From assembly GCA_964522095.1 (NCBI GenBank), contig CAZFSO010000030.1, positions 1-25,906 of the forward strand: a stretch of 25,906 bases of DNA, in the 5' to 3' direction. The first letter of the stretch is position 1. Each line of letters starts with the position of its first letter. Made by a program: the position numbers and the translations under genes. Below the pieces are notes generated by a model. The model was not told the DNA's origin. It saw only the letters and a list, made by a program, of their open reading frames with translations, and did not search any database. The DNA is from UBA6054 sp964522095 (GTDB taxonomy: Bacteria > Planctomycetota > Phycisphaerae > Phycisphaerales > UBA1924). Below, piece by piece: positions 18,006-24,981 of the stretch.

Positions 18006-18897
18006 GGCGCTCGCGCGGCCGCTGGCGATGCGGGCCTTCGGGGCGATGGGCACGCGCTTCGAGTGCGTGCTCGGCGCGTTCGACCGTGCCGTCACCGCCA
18101 CGGAGGCGTCGGCCGTCGCCGAGGGATTCGAGCGCCTGGCCCTCGACTGGCACGGGCGACTGACCGTGTTCGATGCGGCCAGCACGCTGTCCGACGTCAA
18201 CGCGCACGCCGCCGACCGGCCCGTGGCGGTCGACCCGGAACTGTTCGACCTGCTGGCCCGCTGCCGGGCGTACGCGGGCGACACCGGCGGCCGCTTCGAC
18301 GTGTCCGTCGGCGGGTTGATGCGGGCCCGCGGGTTCCGGCCTGAGTCGGCGCCTCGGGACGCCTGCTCGTGGGGGTTCGACGCGGTCGAGCTCGACCCTC
18401 ACGGCTGCGTCGTGCGCTTTGTCCGCCCGGGGGTCGCCCTGGACCTGGGCGGGATCGCCAAGGGGTTCGTGCTGGACCTGGCCGCGGCGGAGCTGCGCGG
18501 GCTCGGCGTGCGGAGCGCCCTGCTGCACGGCGGGACCTCCTCGGTTACGGCGGTCGGCGCACGCCCCGACGGAAGGCCGTGGCGGGTGGCGCTGCCCGGC
18601 GGCCCGGGGGCGCCCGTCGTGGAACTCGCCGACGCGTCGCTGTCCGTGTCCGACGCGTCGGGGCGCGTCGTCGGCGGCACGGGCCACGTCATGGATCCCT
18701 CGACGGGGCTGGGCGCGGACGCGGGCCGGGCGGCGTGCGTGTTCGGAGCGTCGGCCGAGGTGTGCGAGGTCTGGTCGACGGCCCTGGTGGTGGATCCGGG
18801 GCTTGCGCCGCGCCTGCCCGACGGCTACGGTTGCCACCTGCGGCTGGACGGGGTGTGGCGGCCGGGCGTGTGTGTTTCAATGTGTTGCGCAAGTTGA
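17998..18897 (+). CDS. apbE: FAD:protein FMN transferase (ApbE family)
   Basis: A 299-residue ApbE-like protein that would attach FMN covalently to Thr or Ser of a target flavoprotein. Seen: the N-terminal AMGTRF (15-21), TGGRFDVSVGGLM, the hallmark LDLGGIAKGFVLD near 148-160, HGGTSSV where many ApbEs have a GGN-type loop, GHVMDPSTG near 227-235, and VWSTALVV in the metal-site region. There is no signal peptide or lipobox, unlike many ApbEs, so it probably works in the cytosol before export of its target. The GTG start at 17998 overlaps the upstream Gfo/Idh stop by 8 bases. No Shine-Dalgarno is obvious; coupling to the upstream gene is likely. No protein in the window carries a clear flavinylation sequence, so the target is unknown. 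Confidence 0.88.
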   Translation: MSEALARPLAMRAFGAMGTRFECVLGAFDRAVTATEASAVAEGFERLALDWHGRLTVFDAASTLSDVNAHAADRPVAVDPELFDLLARCRAYAGDTGGRFDVSVGGLMRARGFRPESAPRDACSWGFDAVELDPHGCVVRFVRPGVALDLGGIAKGFVLDLAAAELRGLGVRSALLHGGTSSVTAVGARPDGRPWRVALPGGPGAPVVELADASLSVSDASGRVVGGTGHVMDPSTGLGADAGRAACVFGASAEVCEVWSTALVVDPGLAPRLPDGYGCHLRLDGVWRPGVCVSMCCAS

Positions 18898-18915
18898 AAG
18901 TTGCAAGGGATGAGC

Positions 18916-20148
18916 ATGTCCGAACTCGACCGCCGTGAGTTTCTGGTCCGCGCCGCGGGTTCCGCCGCCGCGTTCGCGTTCGTGCCGTCGGCGCTGAGCC
19001 GCCCGGCCGCGTGGACGCACGCCGAGAGTCTGCGCGTGGGCGTGGTGGGCATCGGACGGCAGGGGCGGTCGGTGCTCGGGGAACTGTCCAAACTGCCGGG
19101 CGTGTCGGTGACGGCGATGTGCGACACCGACCCGCGCCGCCTCTCGGCCGGCCTGCGACGGGTGGCCGGCGCCAAGGGCCACGGGACGGTCGACGCGATG
19201 CTGGCCGACGGGGCGGTCGACGCCGTGGTCGTCGCCACGCCGACGCACGAGCACAAGCCGGTCGCCCTGGCGGCCATGGCGGCTGGCAAGCACGTCTACT
19301 GCGAGTGCCCGCTGGCGCACACGAAGGAGGACTGCGCCGCGATCTCGCAGGCCGCGCGCGGCGCTGGGGTCGTCGCGGCGGCGGGCTTCCAGGGGCGCTC
19401 CAACCCGGTGTACCAGCTCGCCCGCGGGTTCTACCGCTCCGATTCGGTCCGCGACATGGTCAGCATGCGCGCCCAGAACAACGACAAGTCCACGTGGGTC
19501 GTCCCGGTCTCGGACCCCGCGACCCAGCGGGCCCACAACTGGCGCCTCAACCCCGAGGTCTCGCTCGGGCTGGCGGGCGAGGTTGGCGCCCAGCAGTTCG
19601 ACGTGTTCCACTGGTACACCGAGCGCTACCCCGTCCGCGTGACCGGGCGCGGCGCCGTCCGGGCCTACACCGAGGACGGGCGCACCGTCCACGACACCAT
19701 CAACTGCATGCTCGAGTTCGACGACGGCGCAGTGCTGCAGTACGGCGCGACCATCGGCAACTCCTACGAGGGCGCGTACGAGGTGTTCTACGGCACGAAC
19801 GCCGCGATCAAACTCGCCTGGTCGCACGGCTGGATGTTCAAGGAGTCCGACGCGCCGACCCAGGGCTGGGAGGTCTACGCCAACCGCCAGCAGTTCCACA
19901 ACGACGAGGGCATCACGCTGATCGCCGGGGCGACCCAGCTCGCCGAGCAGGGCAAACTCAAGGAGGGCGTGGGACTGCCCCACCCCTCGCTCTACTACGC
20001 GCTGGAAGACTGGATCGGCGCCATCGGGTCCGGCGGCACGCCGGCGTGCACGATCGCCGAGGCCGCCCGGGCGACCGCGGTCGGCATCGCGGCCAACCAG
20101 GCCATCGTGTCCGGCCGCAGCGTCGACGTGGACCTGTCGGGCCTCTGA
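18916..20148 (+). CDS. Tat-exported Gfo/Idh/MocA-like protein lacking the usual catalytic residues
   Basis: A 410-residue protein with a twin-arginine signal (DRREFLVRAAGSAAAFAF) and a Rossmann domain (VGVVGIGRQGRSVLGEL). The fold and the Gfo/Idh C-terminal domain look complete. However, the CEKP motif reads CECP (C131 replaces the catalytic Lys), and the DxGxH segment reads EVGAQ (E222 and Q226 replace Asp and His). GH109 relatives also depart from EKP but belong to a different mechanism; I cannot show that this is one. It may be a different catalyst, or a cofactor-binding or structural partner of the upstream active enzyme. ATG 18916 was chosen for AAGGG six bases upstream; ATG 18910 is too close to it. 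It lies 18 bases after apbE. Confidence 0.88.
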   Translation: MSELDRREFLVRAAGSAAAFAFVPSALSRPAAWTHAESLRVGVVGIGRQGRSVLGELSKLPGVSVTAMCDTDPRRLSAGLRRVAGAKGHGTVDAMLADGAVDAVVVATPTHEHKPVALAAMAAGKHVYCECPLAHTKEDCAAISQAARGAGVVAAAGFQGRSNPVYQLARGFYRSDSVRDMVSMRAQNNDKSTWVVPVSDPATQRAHNWRLNPEVSLGLAGEVGAQQFDVFHWYTERYPVRVTGRGAVRAYTEDGRTVHDTINCMLEFDDGAVLQYGATIGNSYEGAYEVFYGTNAAIKLAWSHGWMFKESDAPTQGWEVYANRQQFHNDEGITLIAGATQLAEQGKLKEGVGLPHPSLYYALEDWIGAIGSGGTPACTIAEAARATAVGIAANQAIVSGRSVDVDLSGL

Positions 20149-20170
20149 CCGTCCACCAGGAGCGACACCC

Positions 20171-20938
20171 GTGCCGACCTTCCCCCGCCTTGTCGACCTG
20201 CACCCGCTGACCCGGCTCGGCGTCGCCCTGCTCGTGCTCACGCTGCTGGGCGGCTACGCCGTCTCGGGCCTCCACATGGCCTGGCACTACGACAACCGGG
20301 ACGAGTCGCCCGGCCTGACCGTCGACGACATCCGCGGGCACTACCACGGCCTGACGGTCCGCTCGCCGCTGGTCGACGCCCTGGAGCAAGGCCACCCCGA
20401 AGACCTGCCCGAGCGCGAGCGCACCCTGCTCCTCCAGTGGCTGGCGAACCCGGCGGCCCTGTCCACCGCCTACGACGACTTCGACCTCGGCGACGACGCG
20501 CCGGCCGAGATCATCGCGAACTCGTGCCTCTCGTGCCACGCGCGCGCCGCGACCGGCCCGGACGCGTTCGCCAGGCTCCCGCTCGAGTACTTCGACGACG
20601 TCCAGCCCCTGACGACCACGCGCGTCATCAACCCCACCACGACCGAGATCGTCGCGATGAGCCAGCACACCCACGCGCCGGTGATGGCGGTCGTGCTGAT
20701 CGTGATGGCGCTGCTGGGCGCCATGACCCGGGCCCCGCGCGCGCTCACCGGCGCGGTGGTGTTCGTCGGCGGCGCGGGCCTGCTGATCGACATGGCCGCG
20801 TGGTGGCTGGCCCGGGGCAACGACGCCTGGGTCTACGCCATCATCGGCGGCGGGTTCGCCTACACCGCGTCGACCGTGCTGATCGGGGCGGTCGTGATCC
20901 TGGACTGCCTGATCCCCGGGCGACGCGTCCGAGACTGA
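20171..20938 (+). CDS. Membrane protein with one c-type haem motif (candidate monohaem cytochrome)
   Basis: A 255-residue protein I cannot assign to a named family. Helix 1 (about 14-34) is followed by a hydrophilic domain (35-168) holding NSCLSCHARA, a CXXCH haem c motif (C119, C122, H123). Three more helices follow (about 170-186, 191-212, 220-246). With the loop outside, the haem would face the periplasm. H166 and H168, next to helix 2, and the His-rich GLHMAWHY after helix 1 are candidate second ligands. The start GTG 20171 is backed by AGGAG at 20158-20162. It lies 22 bases after the second exported Gfo/Idh gene, so the same operon is likely. It could carry electrons from an exported dehydrogenase to the respiratory chain; that is inference. 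Its stop is 4 bases from the opposing MBL gene. Confidence 0.72.
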   Translation: MPTFPRLVDLHPLTRLGVALLVLTLLGGYAVSGLHMAWHYDNRDESPGLTVDDIRGHYHGLTVRSPLVDALEQGHPEDLPERERTLLLQWLANPAALSTAYDDFDLGDDAPAEIIANSCLSCHARAATGPDAFARLPLEYFDDVQPLTTTRVINPTTTEIVAMSQHTHAPVMAVVLIVMALLGAMTRAPRALTGAVVFVGGAGLLIDMAAWWLARGNDAWVYAIIGGGFAYTASTVLIGAVVILDCLIPGRRVRD

Positions 20939-20942
20939 CGGG

Positions 20943-21944
20943 TCAGCGCGACTCGTCGAGTTCGTACCAGTGCTCGGTCCGACGCACGGTCCGCACGGGG
21001 TTGCCCGGCTCGTGGTCGAGCACCAGCGTCCAGCCGCGCTCCGCGGCCTCGTGCAGAAACCAGCCCTTGGTCACCATCGACGTGTACGGCTCGACGTCGT
21101 ACGACAGGCTGTAGGCCTGCCCGGCGTGCCAGGCCGTGGGCATCACGTCGGGCGTGAAGACGATCGTCCGCCCGGCCTCGTCCTCGAACGCCACGGCCTG
21201 CTGGCCCCAGGTGTGGCCGGGCGCCAGGAACACCCGGACGCCGGGGAGCACCTCCGTCATCCGCTCTTCCAGCGGGTCCTTGGGCATCTCGTCCCGCGAG
21301 GGCTTGCGGTTCATCGGGAACGGTCGTTTGGCGTCGACCAGGCGCAGGCGCGGGCGCCCGTCCGGCAGCGGCAGGCTCTCGTCCTCGAAGGGCAGGATGT
21401 GGTCCTTGTAGTAGGTCTTGGTCATCACCGCGTCGTTGGCGCGGGCGTCGACCCACTCGCGGCGCTGCACGATCAGTTCGGCGTTGGGGAAGGTGAACCG
21501 GACGGCGTCGGCGTCGCCGGAAGCCACGCCCGGCTTGGTGATCCGCCAGTGCGGCTCCTCGCCGGCGCGGACCCGCCGGGTCAGGCCGCCGGCGTGGTCA
21601 AAGTGCAGGTGCGTGACGATGGTGTGGTCGACCTCGGCCGGGTTGACCCCCGCCTCGGTGACGGCCGTCTCGACGGTGCGCCCGTCCAGGCCGAAGATGC
21701 GGGTCATCTTCTCGTCGAGTTTGTCGCCGGTGCCCGCCTCGATCAGCACCCGCCGGGGCCGGCCCGTGGCGGGGTCGGGCTCGGTGGATTCGAGCAGCAG
21801 GCAGTTGTGGCTCAACTCGATGCGGTTCTTGTCGTCGGGCTCGGCGACCCGCGACCAGACCACCTTGGGGATCACCCCGAACATCCCGCCCCCGTCGAGG
21901 AGGAACCGCCCGGCCCTGAGAAGCTGCCACCTGTAGGTCGTCAT
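20943..21944 (-). CDS. MBL-fold metallo-hydrolase (lactonase-like)
   Basis: A 333-residue metallo-beta-lactamase-fold hydrolase without a signal peptide. The metal motif THLHFDHAGG gives H112, H114, D116 and H117. Further ligands fit APGHTWGQQ (His near 244), TPDVMPT and LDHEPG. The layout, with a long N-terminal segment reading NCLLLES before the first metal motif, resembles the N-acyl-homoserine-lactonase/MBL group, but the substrate is not determined. ATG 21944 (MTTYRWQLLRAGRFLLDGGG) begins the family similarity; the upstream in-frame extension has none. No Shine-Dalgarno is present; TACCCT lies 6 bases upstream on the minus strand. It is divergent from the cysteine-desulfurase-family gene (67 bases) and convergent with the cytochrome-like gene (4 bases). 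Confidence 0.88.
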   Translation of the reverse strand: MTTYRWQLLRAGRFLLDGGGMFGVIPKVVWSRVAEPDDKNRIELSHNCLLLESTEPDPATGRPRRVLIEAGTGDKLDEKMTRIFGLDGRTVETAVTEAGVNPAEVDHTIVTHLHFDHAGGLTRRVRAGEEPHWRITKPGVASGDADAVRFTFPNAELIVQRREWVDARANDAVMTKTYYKDHILPFEDESLPLPDGRPRLRLVDAKRPFPMNRKPSRDEMPKDPLEERMTEVLPGVRVFLAPGHTWGQQAVAFEDEAGRTIVFTPDVMPTAWHAGQAYSLSYDVEPYTSMVTKGWFLHEAAERGWTLVLDHEPGNPVRTVRRTEHWYELDESR

Positions 21945-21950
21945 GGCCTG

Positions 21951-21956
21951 AGGGTA
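21951..21956 (-). promoter_or_regulatory. Candidate -10 box of a leaderless MBL-hydrolase transcript
   Basis: On the minus strand TACCCT ends 6 bases before the ATG of the MBL gene, with no Shine-Dalgarno in between. It lies in a 67-base divergent interval shared with the TATACT box at 21999. Confidence 0.3.
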
Positions 21957-21998
21957 TGCCGATCGGGACGCCCCACCCGATCCGGGAGCGTCTTCGCG

Positions 21999-22004
21999 TA
22001 TACT
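21999..22004 (+). promoter_or_regulatory. Candidate -10 box of a leaderless transcript (class V aminotransferase)
   Basis: TATACT, a close match to the bacterial -10 consensus, ends 7 bases before ATG 22012. Transcription would start at the A of the start codon. The only G-rich stretch (gggg at 22006-22009) is too close to the ATG to act as a ribosome-binding site. No clear -35. Confidence 0.5.
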
Positions 22005-22011
22005 CGGGGCC

Positions 22012-23220
22012 ATGCCCGAAGGCCCGATCTATCTGGACAACGCGGCGACGAGTTGGCCGAAGCCGCCGGCGGTCGCCCGGGCCATGTGCGACTTTCTCGA
22101 CCGCCAGGCGGGCAACCCCGGGCGGGGCGGTCACCGGCTGGCCCGGGAGGCCGCCGCGGTCGTCGAGCGGGCCCGCGCCCGCCTGGCCGGCCTGATCAAC
22201 GCCCCGTGCCCCAGGCGGGTGGTGCTCACCCACGGCTGCACCGACTCGGTCAACCTCGCCATCCACGGCGTCGTCCGCGGCGCGATGCGCCGCGGGGAGG
22301 CCCGCCCGCACGCGGTCATGACCACCATCGAGCACAACGCCGTGCTGCGCACGCTGAGTTGCTACGCCAAGGACGGGCTGATCGACGCCACCCTGGTGTC
22401 CTGCGACGCCCAGGGCCGCATCGACCCCGAGGAGTTCGCCGCGAGCGTGTGCGAACGGACCGTGCTGGCGTGCCTCTCGCACGCCTCGAACGCGCTGGGC
22501 ACGGTGCAGGACGTCGGCGCCGCGGTGCGCAAGGTGCGCGAGCGCAACCCCGAGACGCTGGTGCTGGTCGACGCCGCGCAGACGGTCGGGCATCTGCCGG
22601 TCGACGTGCAAACGCTGGACGTCGACCTGCTGGCGATCGCCGGGCACAAGGGCCTGCGCGGCCCGACGGGGACGGGCGCGTTGTACGTCTCCGAGCGGGC
22701 CTATCCGGACGAGTGCGCCCGCTCGCGGGTGTTCTGCGAGCGCCGGGGGGGCACCGGGGCGGTTGCGCCCGGGCTGGACATGCCGACCGAACTGCCCGAC
22801 GCCCTGGAAGCGGGGACGGCCAACGCGGTCGGGTTCGCGGGTCTTCTGGCGGCCATCGAGGCCCGGGACCCCGACACCGCCCGGCGCGAGCACGACCACG
22901 AGATCGCCATGACCGCCCGGATCATCGCCGGGCTGTCTGCCATGCCCAACGCGACGGTGTACGGACTGCCGGGCGTCGAGGGACGCACGCCCGTGGTGCT
23001 GTTCAACCTGGACGGCATCCCGGCCCGCGAACTGGCCGCCGGCCTCGACGCGGAGGCCGACATCGCGGTCCGGGGCGGGGTCCACTGCGCCCCGTTGGTC
23101 CACGAGTCGATCGGCACCGCGCCGGCGGGCGCGGTGCGCGCCAGCCCCGGCCCGACCACCACCCCCGAGCAGATCGACCGGTTCCTGCAGACGCTGCAGC
23201 AGGCCGCCGCCGTCGCGTGA
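22012..23220 (+). CDS. Cysteine desulfurase-family class V aminotransferase (SufS/CsdB-like)
   Basis: A 402-residue PLP enzyme. The N-terminus IYLDNAATSWPKPPAVARAM is typical of the cysteine desulfurase family related to SufS/CsdB. TTIEHNAVLRTL, LVDAAQTVGHLPVDV (PLP Asp and Gln), the Schiff-base lysine in AIAGHKGLRGPTGTGALYV (K213), and the active-site cysteine loop in VRGGVHCAPLVH (C359) are all present, so sulfur or selenium transfer from cysteine or selenocysteine is plausible. No Fe-S assembly partner (SufU, SufE, IscU) or selenium gene is nearby, so its pathway is uncertain. There is no Shine-Dalgarno; a TATACT box 7 bases before ATG suggests a leaderless message. The exported TIM-barrel gene follows after 10 bases with its ribosome-binding site overlapping this stop, indicating one operon. 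Confidence 0.9.
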   Translation: MPEGPIYLDNAATSWPKPPAVARAMCDFLDRQAGNPGRGGHRLAREAAAVVERARARLAGLINAPCPRRVVLTHGCTDSVNLAIHGVVRGAMRRGEARPHAVMTTIEHNAVLRTLSCYAKDGLIDATLVSCDAQGRIDPEEFAASVCERTVLACLSHASNALGTVQDVGAAVRKVRERNPETLVLVDAAQTVGHLPVDVQTLDVDLLAIAGHKGLRGPTGTGALYVSERAYPDECARSRVFCERRGGTGAVAPGLDMPTELPDALEAGTANAVGFAGLLAAIEARDPDTARREHDHEIAMTARIIAGLSAMPNATVYGLPGVEGRTPVVLFNLDGIPARELAAGLDAEADIAVRGGVHCAPLVHESIGTAPAGAVRASPGPTTTPEQIDRFLQTLQQAAAVA

Positions 23221-23230
23221 GGAGCACCGC

Positions 23231-24166
23231 ATGAGCCACCACCTGACCCGGCGCGAGGCGATGAAGGCCGCCGCGGCGTGCACGATCCTCGCCGCGGCCG
23301 GACCGCTGGCGCTGGCGGCACGGCGGGCGGACGACGAGCCGTGGTTCCGCATCTCCCTGGCCCAGTGGTCGCTGCACAAGCCGCTGTTCGCCAGCGACAT
23401 CGACCACCTGGATTTCGCCCGCGAGGCCCGCCGGATGGGCTTCGAGGGCGTCGAGTACGTCAACGCGTTCTTCAAGGACCGCGCGACCGACGAGGCCTAC
23501 CTGGCCGAGATGAACAAGCGGGCCGAGGGCGAGGGCGTCCGACAGTTGCTCATCATGTGCGACGGCGAGGGCGAACTGGGCGACCCGGACCCGCAGCGCC
23601 GCACACGGGCGGTCGAGAACCACCGCAAGTGGCTCGACGCGGCCAAGGCGCTGGGCTGCCACTCGATCCGTGTCAACGCCGCCAGCGCCGGCACGCCGGC
23701 CGAGCAGCACAAGTACGCGGTGGACGGCCTGCGGGCCCTGTGCGAGCGGGCGGAGCCGTACGGGCTCAGCGTGCTCGTGGAGAACCACGGCGGGCTGAGT
23801 TCCAACGGGCGCTGGCTGGCCGCGGTCATCAAGGAGGTCGGGCACCCGCGCATCGGTGCGCTCCCCGATTTCGGCAACTTCTGCACCGACTGGTCACGGG
23901 CCGACGACCCGGACGCGTGGTACGACCGCTACCTGGGCGTCTCGGAGTTGATGCCGACCGCCAAGGCGGTCAGCGCCAAGTCGCACGAGTTCGACGACGC
24001 GGGCAACGAGACGAGAACCGACTACCGGCGCATGCTCGGGATCGTGCGTGACGCGGGCTATCGCGGGTGGATCGGGGTCGAGTACGAGGGCTCCGCGCTC
24101 GATCCCCGCGCGGGGTCGGTGGCGACCAGGCGTCTTCTCGAGCGTGTGCGCGCCGAACTGGCCTAA
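23231..24166 (+). CDS. Tat-exported sugar phosphate isomerase/epimerase-type TIM barrel
   Basis: A 311-residue AP-endonuclease-2/xylose-isomerase-like barrel with an N-terminal twin-arginine-like signal (LTRREAMKAAAACTILAAAG), predicting export. Candidate metal ligands: E184 (VLVENHGG), D213 (LPDFGNF), H252 (KSHEFD) and E284 (IGVEYEGS), so the metal site looks complete. The barrel starts WFRISLAQWSLHKPLF, and GFEGVEYVNAFF is a typical second strand. Tat export fits a protein that takes its metal in the cytosol. AGGAG overlaps the upstream TGA, 6 bases before ATG 23231, so translation is coupled to the desulfurase-like gene. It is the exported counterpart of the cytosolic isomerase at 14189-15193. 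The substrate is presumably a free sugar or oxidised sugar, since phosphosugars are not expected in the periplasm; that is inference. Confidence 0.9.
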   Translation: MSHHLTRREAMKAAAACTILAAAGPLALAARRADDEPWFRISLAQWSLHKPLFASDIDHLDFAREARRMGFEGVEYVNAFFKDRATDEAYLAEMNKRAEGEGVRQLLIMCDGEGELGDPDPQRRTRAVENHRKWLDAAKALGCHSIRVNAASAGTPAEQHKYAVDGLRALCERAEPYGLSVLVENHGGLSSNGRWLAAVIKEVGHPRIGALPDFGNFCTDWSRADDPDAWYDRYLGVSELMPTAKAVSAKSHEFDDAGNETRTDYRRMLGIVRDAGYRGWIGVEYEGSALDPRAGSVATRRLLERVRAELA

Positions 24167-24178
24167 GTGCTCGCCCGC

Positions 24179-24215
24179 CCCCGCGTTGCGGGGCGCGCGG
24201 AAAGCCGAGCGTTTT
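24179..24215 (+). terminator. Possible terminator after the exported isomerase gene
   Basis: A short stem ccccgc/gcgggg with a 3-base loop (24179-24193) is followed by a weaker ggaaa/tttcc pairing ending in GTTTTCC. Placement 13 bases after the stop is right, but neither hairpin is strong with a clean U-tract. Confidence 0.3.
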
Positions 24216-24242
24216 CCCCGATCCGGGGCCGCGGGCCGCACC

Positions 24243-24248
24243 TAGAAT
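24243..24248 (+). promoter_or_regulatory. Candidate -10 box upstream of the DUF4442-like gene
   Basis: TAGAAT lies 19 bases before ATG 24268, or 10 bases before an in-frame GTG at 24259. It is a fair -10 match in GC-rich surroundings. It implies a very short leader, and no Shine-Dalgarno is seen. Confidence 0.35.
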
Positions 24249-24267
24249 CGGTCCAGCCGTGGACCCC

Positions 24268-24978
24268 ATGACCGACGCCATCCCGAACCGTCCATCCGCC
24301 GCCGCCCAGGTCTCGCCCTCGGAGGCGCCCCCCGCCGACACGGTGGCGCCGCAGGGCCCGCCCAAGCGTCCGCGTCGGGCCAGGCCGACGCTGATGGACC
24401 GGATCGACGCGTTCGTCAGCCGCCTGAGCACGAAGAACAACTTCTGGCACCGCGTGTGCTCGCTGATCTGGCTGCCCTACGCCTTCAAGTCCGGCATCCA
24501 GATGAAGCGGGTGGACGACAAGACCTTCCGGGCGGTGCTGCCGTTCCGACGCTTCAACCGCAACTGGTACAACGCGATGGCCGGGGCGGCGCTCCTGGGC
24601 AACTCCGAGATCGCCGGCGGCTCGTACGTCTTCGGCTTCGCCGGCGCGGACTACACCGTGGTCTGCAAGCACCTCGAGTACACCTTCAAGCGCCCCTGCT
24701 TCGGCCCGGCCGAGTACCGCATCACGCCCCGCGAGGACATCGCCGCCCTGATCGAGACCGGCAAGGAGTTCAACATCACCCTGGACATGGAGATCGTCCA
24801 GTTGGTGCCGTCGTACTCCAAGCGCGAGCGCGAGAAACTCCGCAACAAGCCCCGCAGCGAGCGAACCCTCCGCGAACGCCTCGGCGGACGCGAGAAGCGC
24901 GTCGGCCACTGCGCCGCCACCTTCCACGTGACGCCCAAGCAGCACCAGAAGGACAAGGGGCGGACGTATCGGGCGTAG
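24268..24978 (+). CDS. DUF4442-like hotdog-fold protein (putative thioesterase-related)
   Basis: A 236-residue protein. Residues 1-42 are Pro/Ala-rich and probably disordered. The core (about 50-180) reads like the DUF4442 hotdog family related to PaaI thioesterases: NRNWYNAMAGAALLGNSEIAG forms the central helix region, split here as NRNWYNAM and GAALLGNSEIAGG, followed by strands VVCKHLEYTFKRPCFGPAEY. The C-terminus (185-236) is highly charged and basic (KREREKLRNKPRSERTLRERL). A role on acyl-CoA or acyl carrier substrates would be inference; catalytic residues are not evident. There is no signal peptide. ATG 24268 is taken as start, but GTG 24259 is possible. The gene ends directly before a heptanucleotide repeat array. 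Confidence 0.65.
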   Translation: MTDAIPNRPSAAAQVSPSEAPPADTVAPQGPPKRPRRARPTLMDRIDAFVSRLSTKNNFWHRVCSLIWLPYAFKSGIQMKRVDDKTFRAVLPFRRFNRNWYNAMAGAALLGNSEIAGGSYVFGFAGADYTVVCKHLEYTFKRPCFGPAEYRITPREDIAALIETGKEFNITLDMEIVQLVPSYSKREREKLRNKPRSERTLRERLGGREKRVGHCAATFHVTPKQHQKDKGRTYRA

Positions 24979-24981
24979 GCA

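Noticed and set aside
18916..20148. Calling the second exported Gfo/Idh protein a GH109 glycosidase
   Set aside because: Departure from EKP is shared with GH109, but I cannot see enough family-specific sequence to support the assignment.
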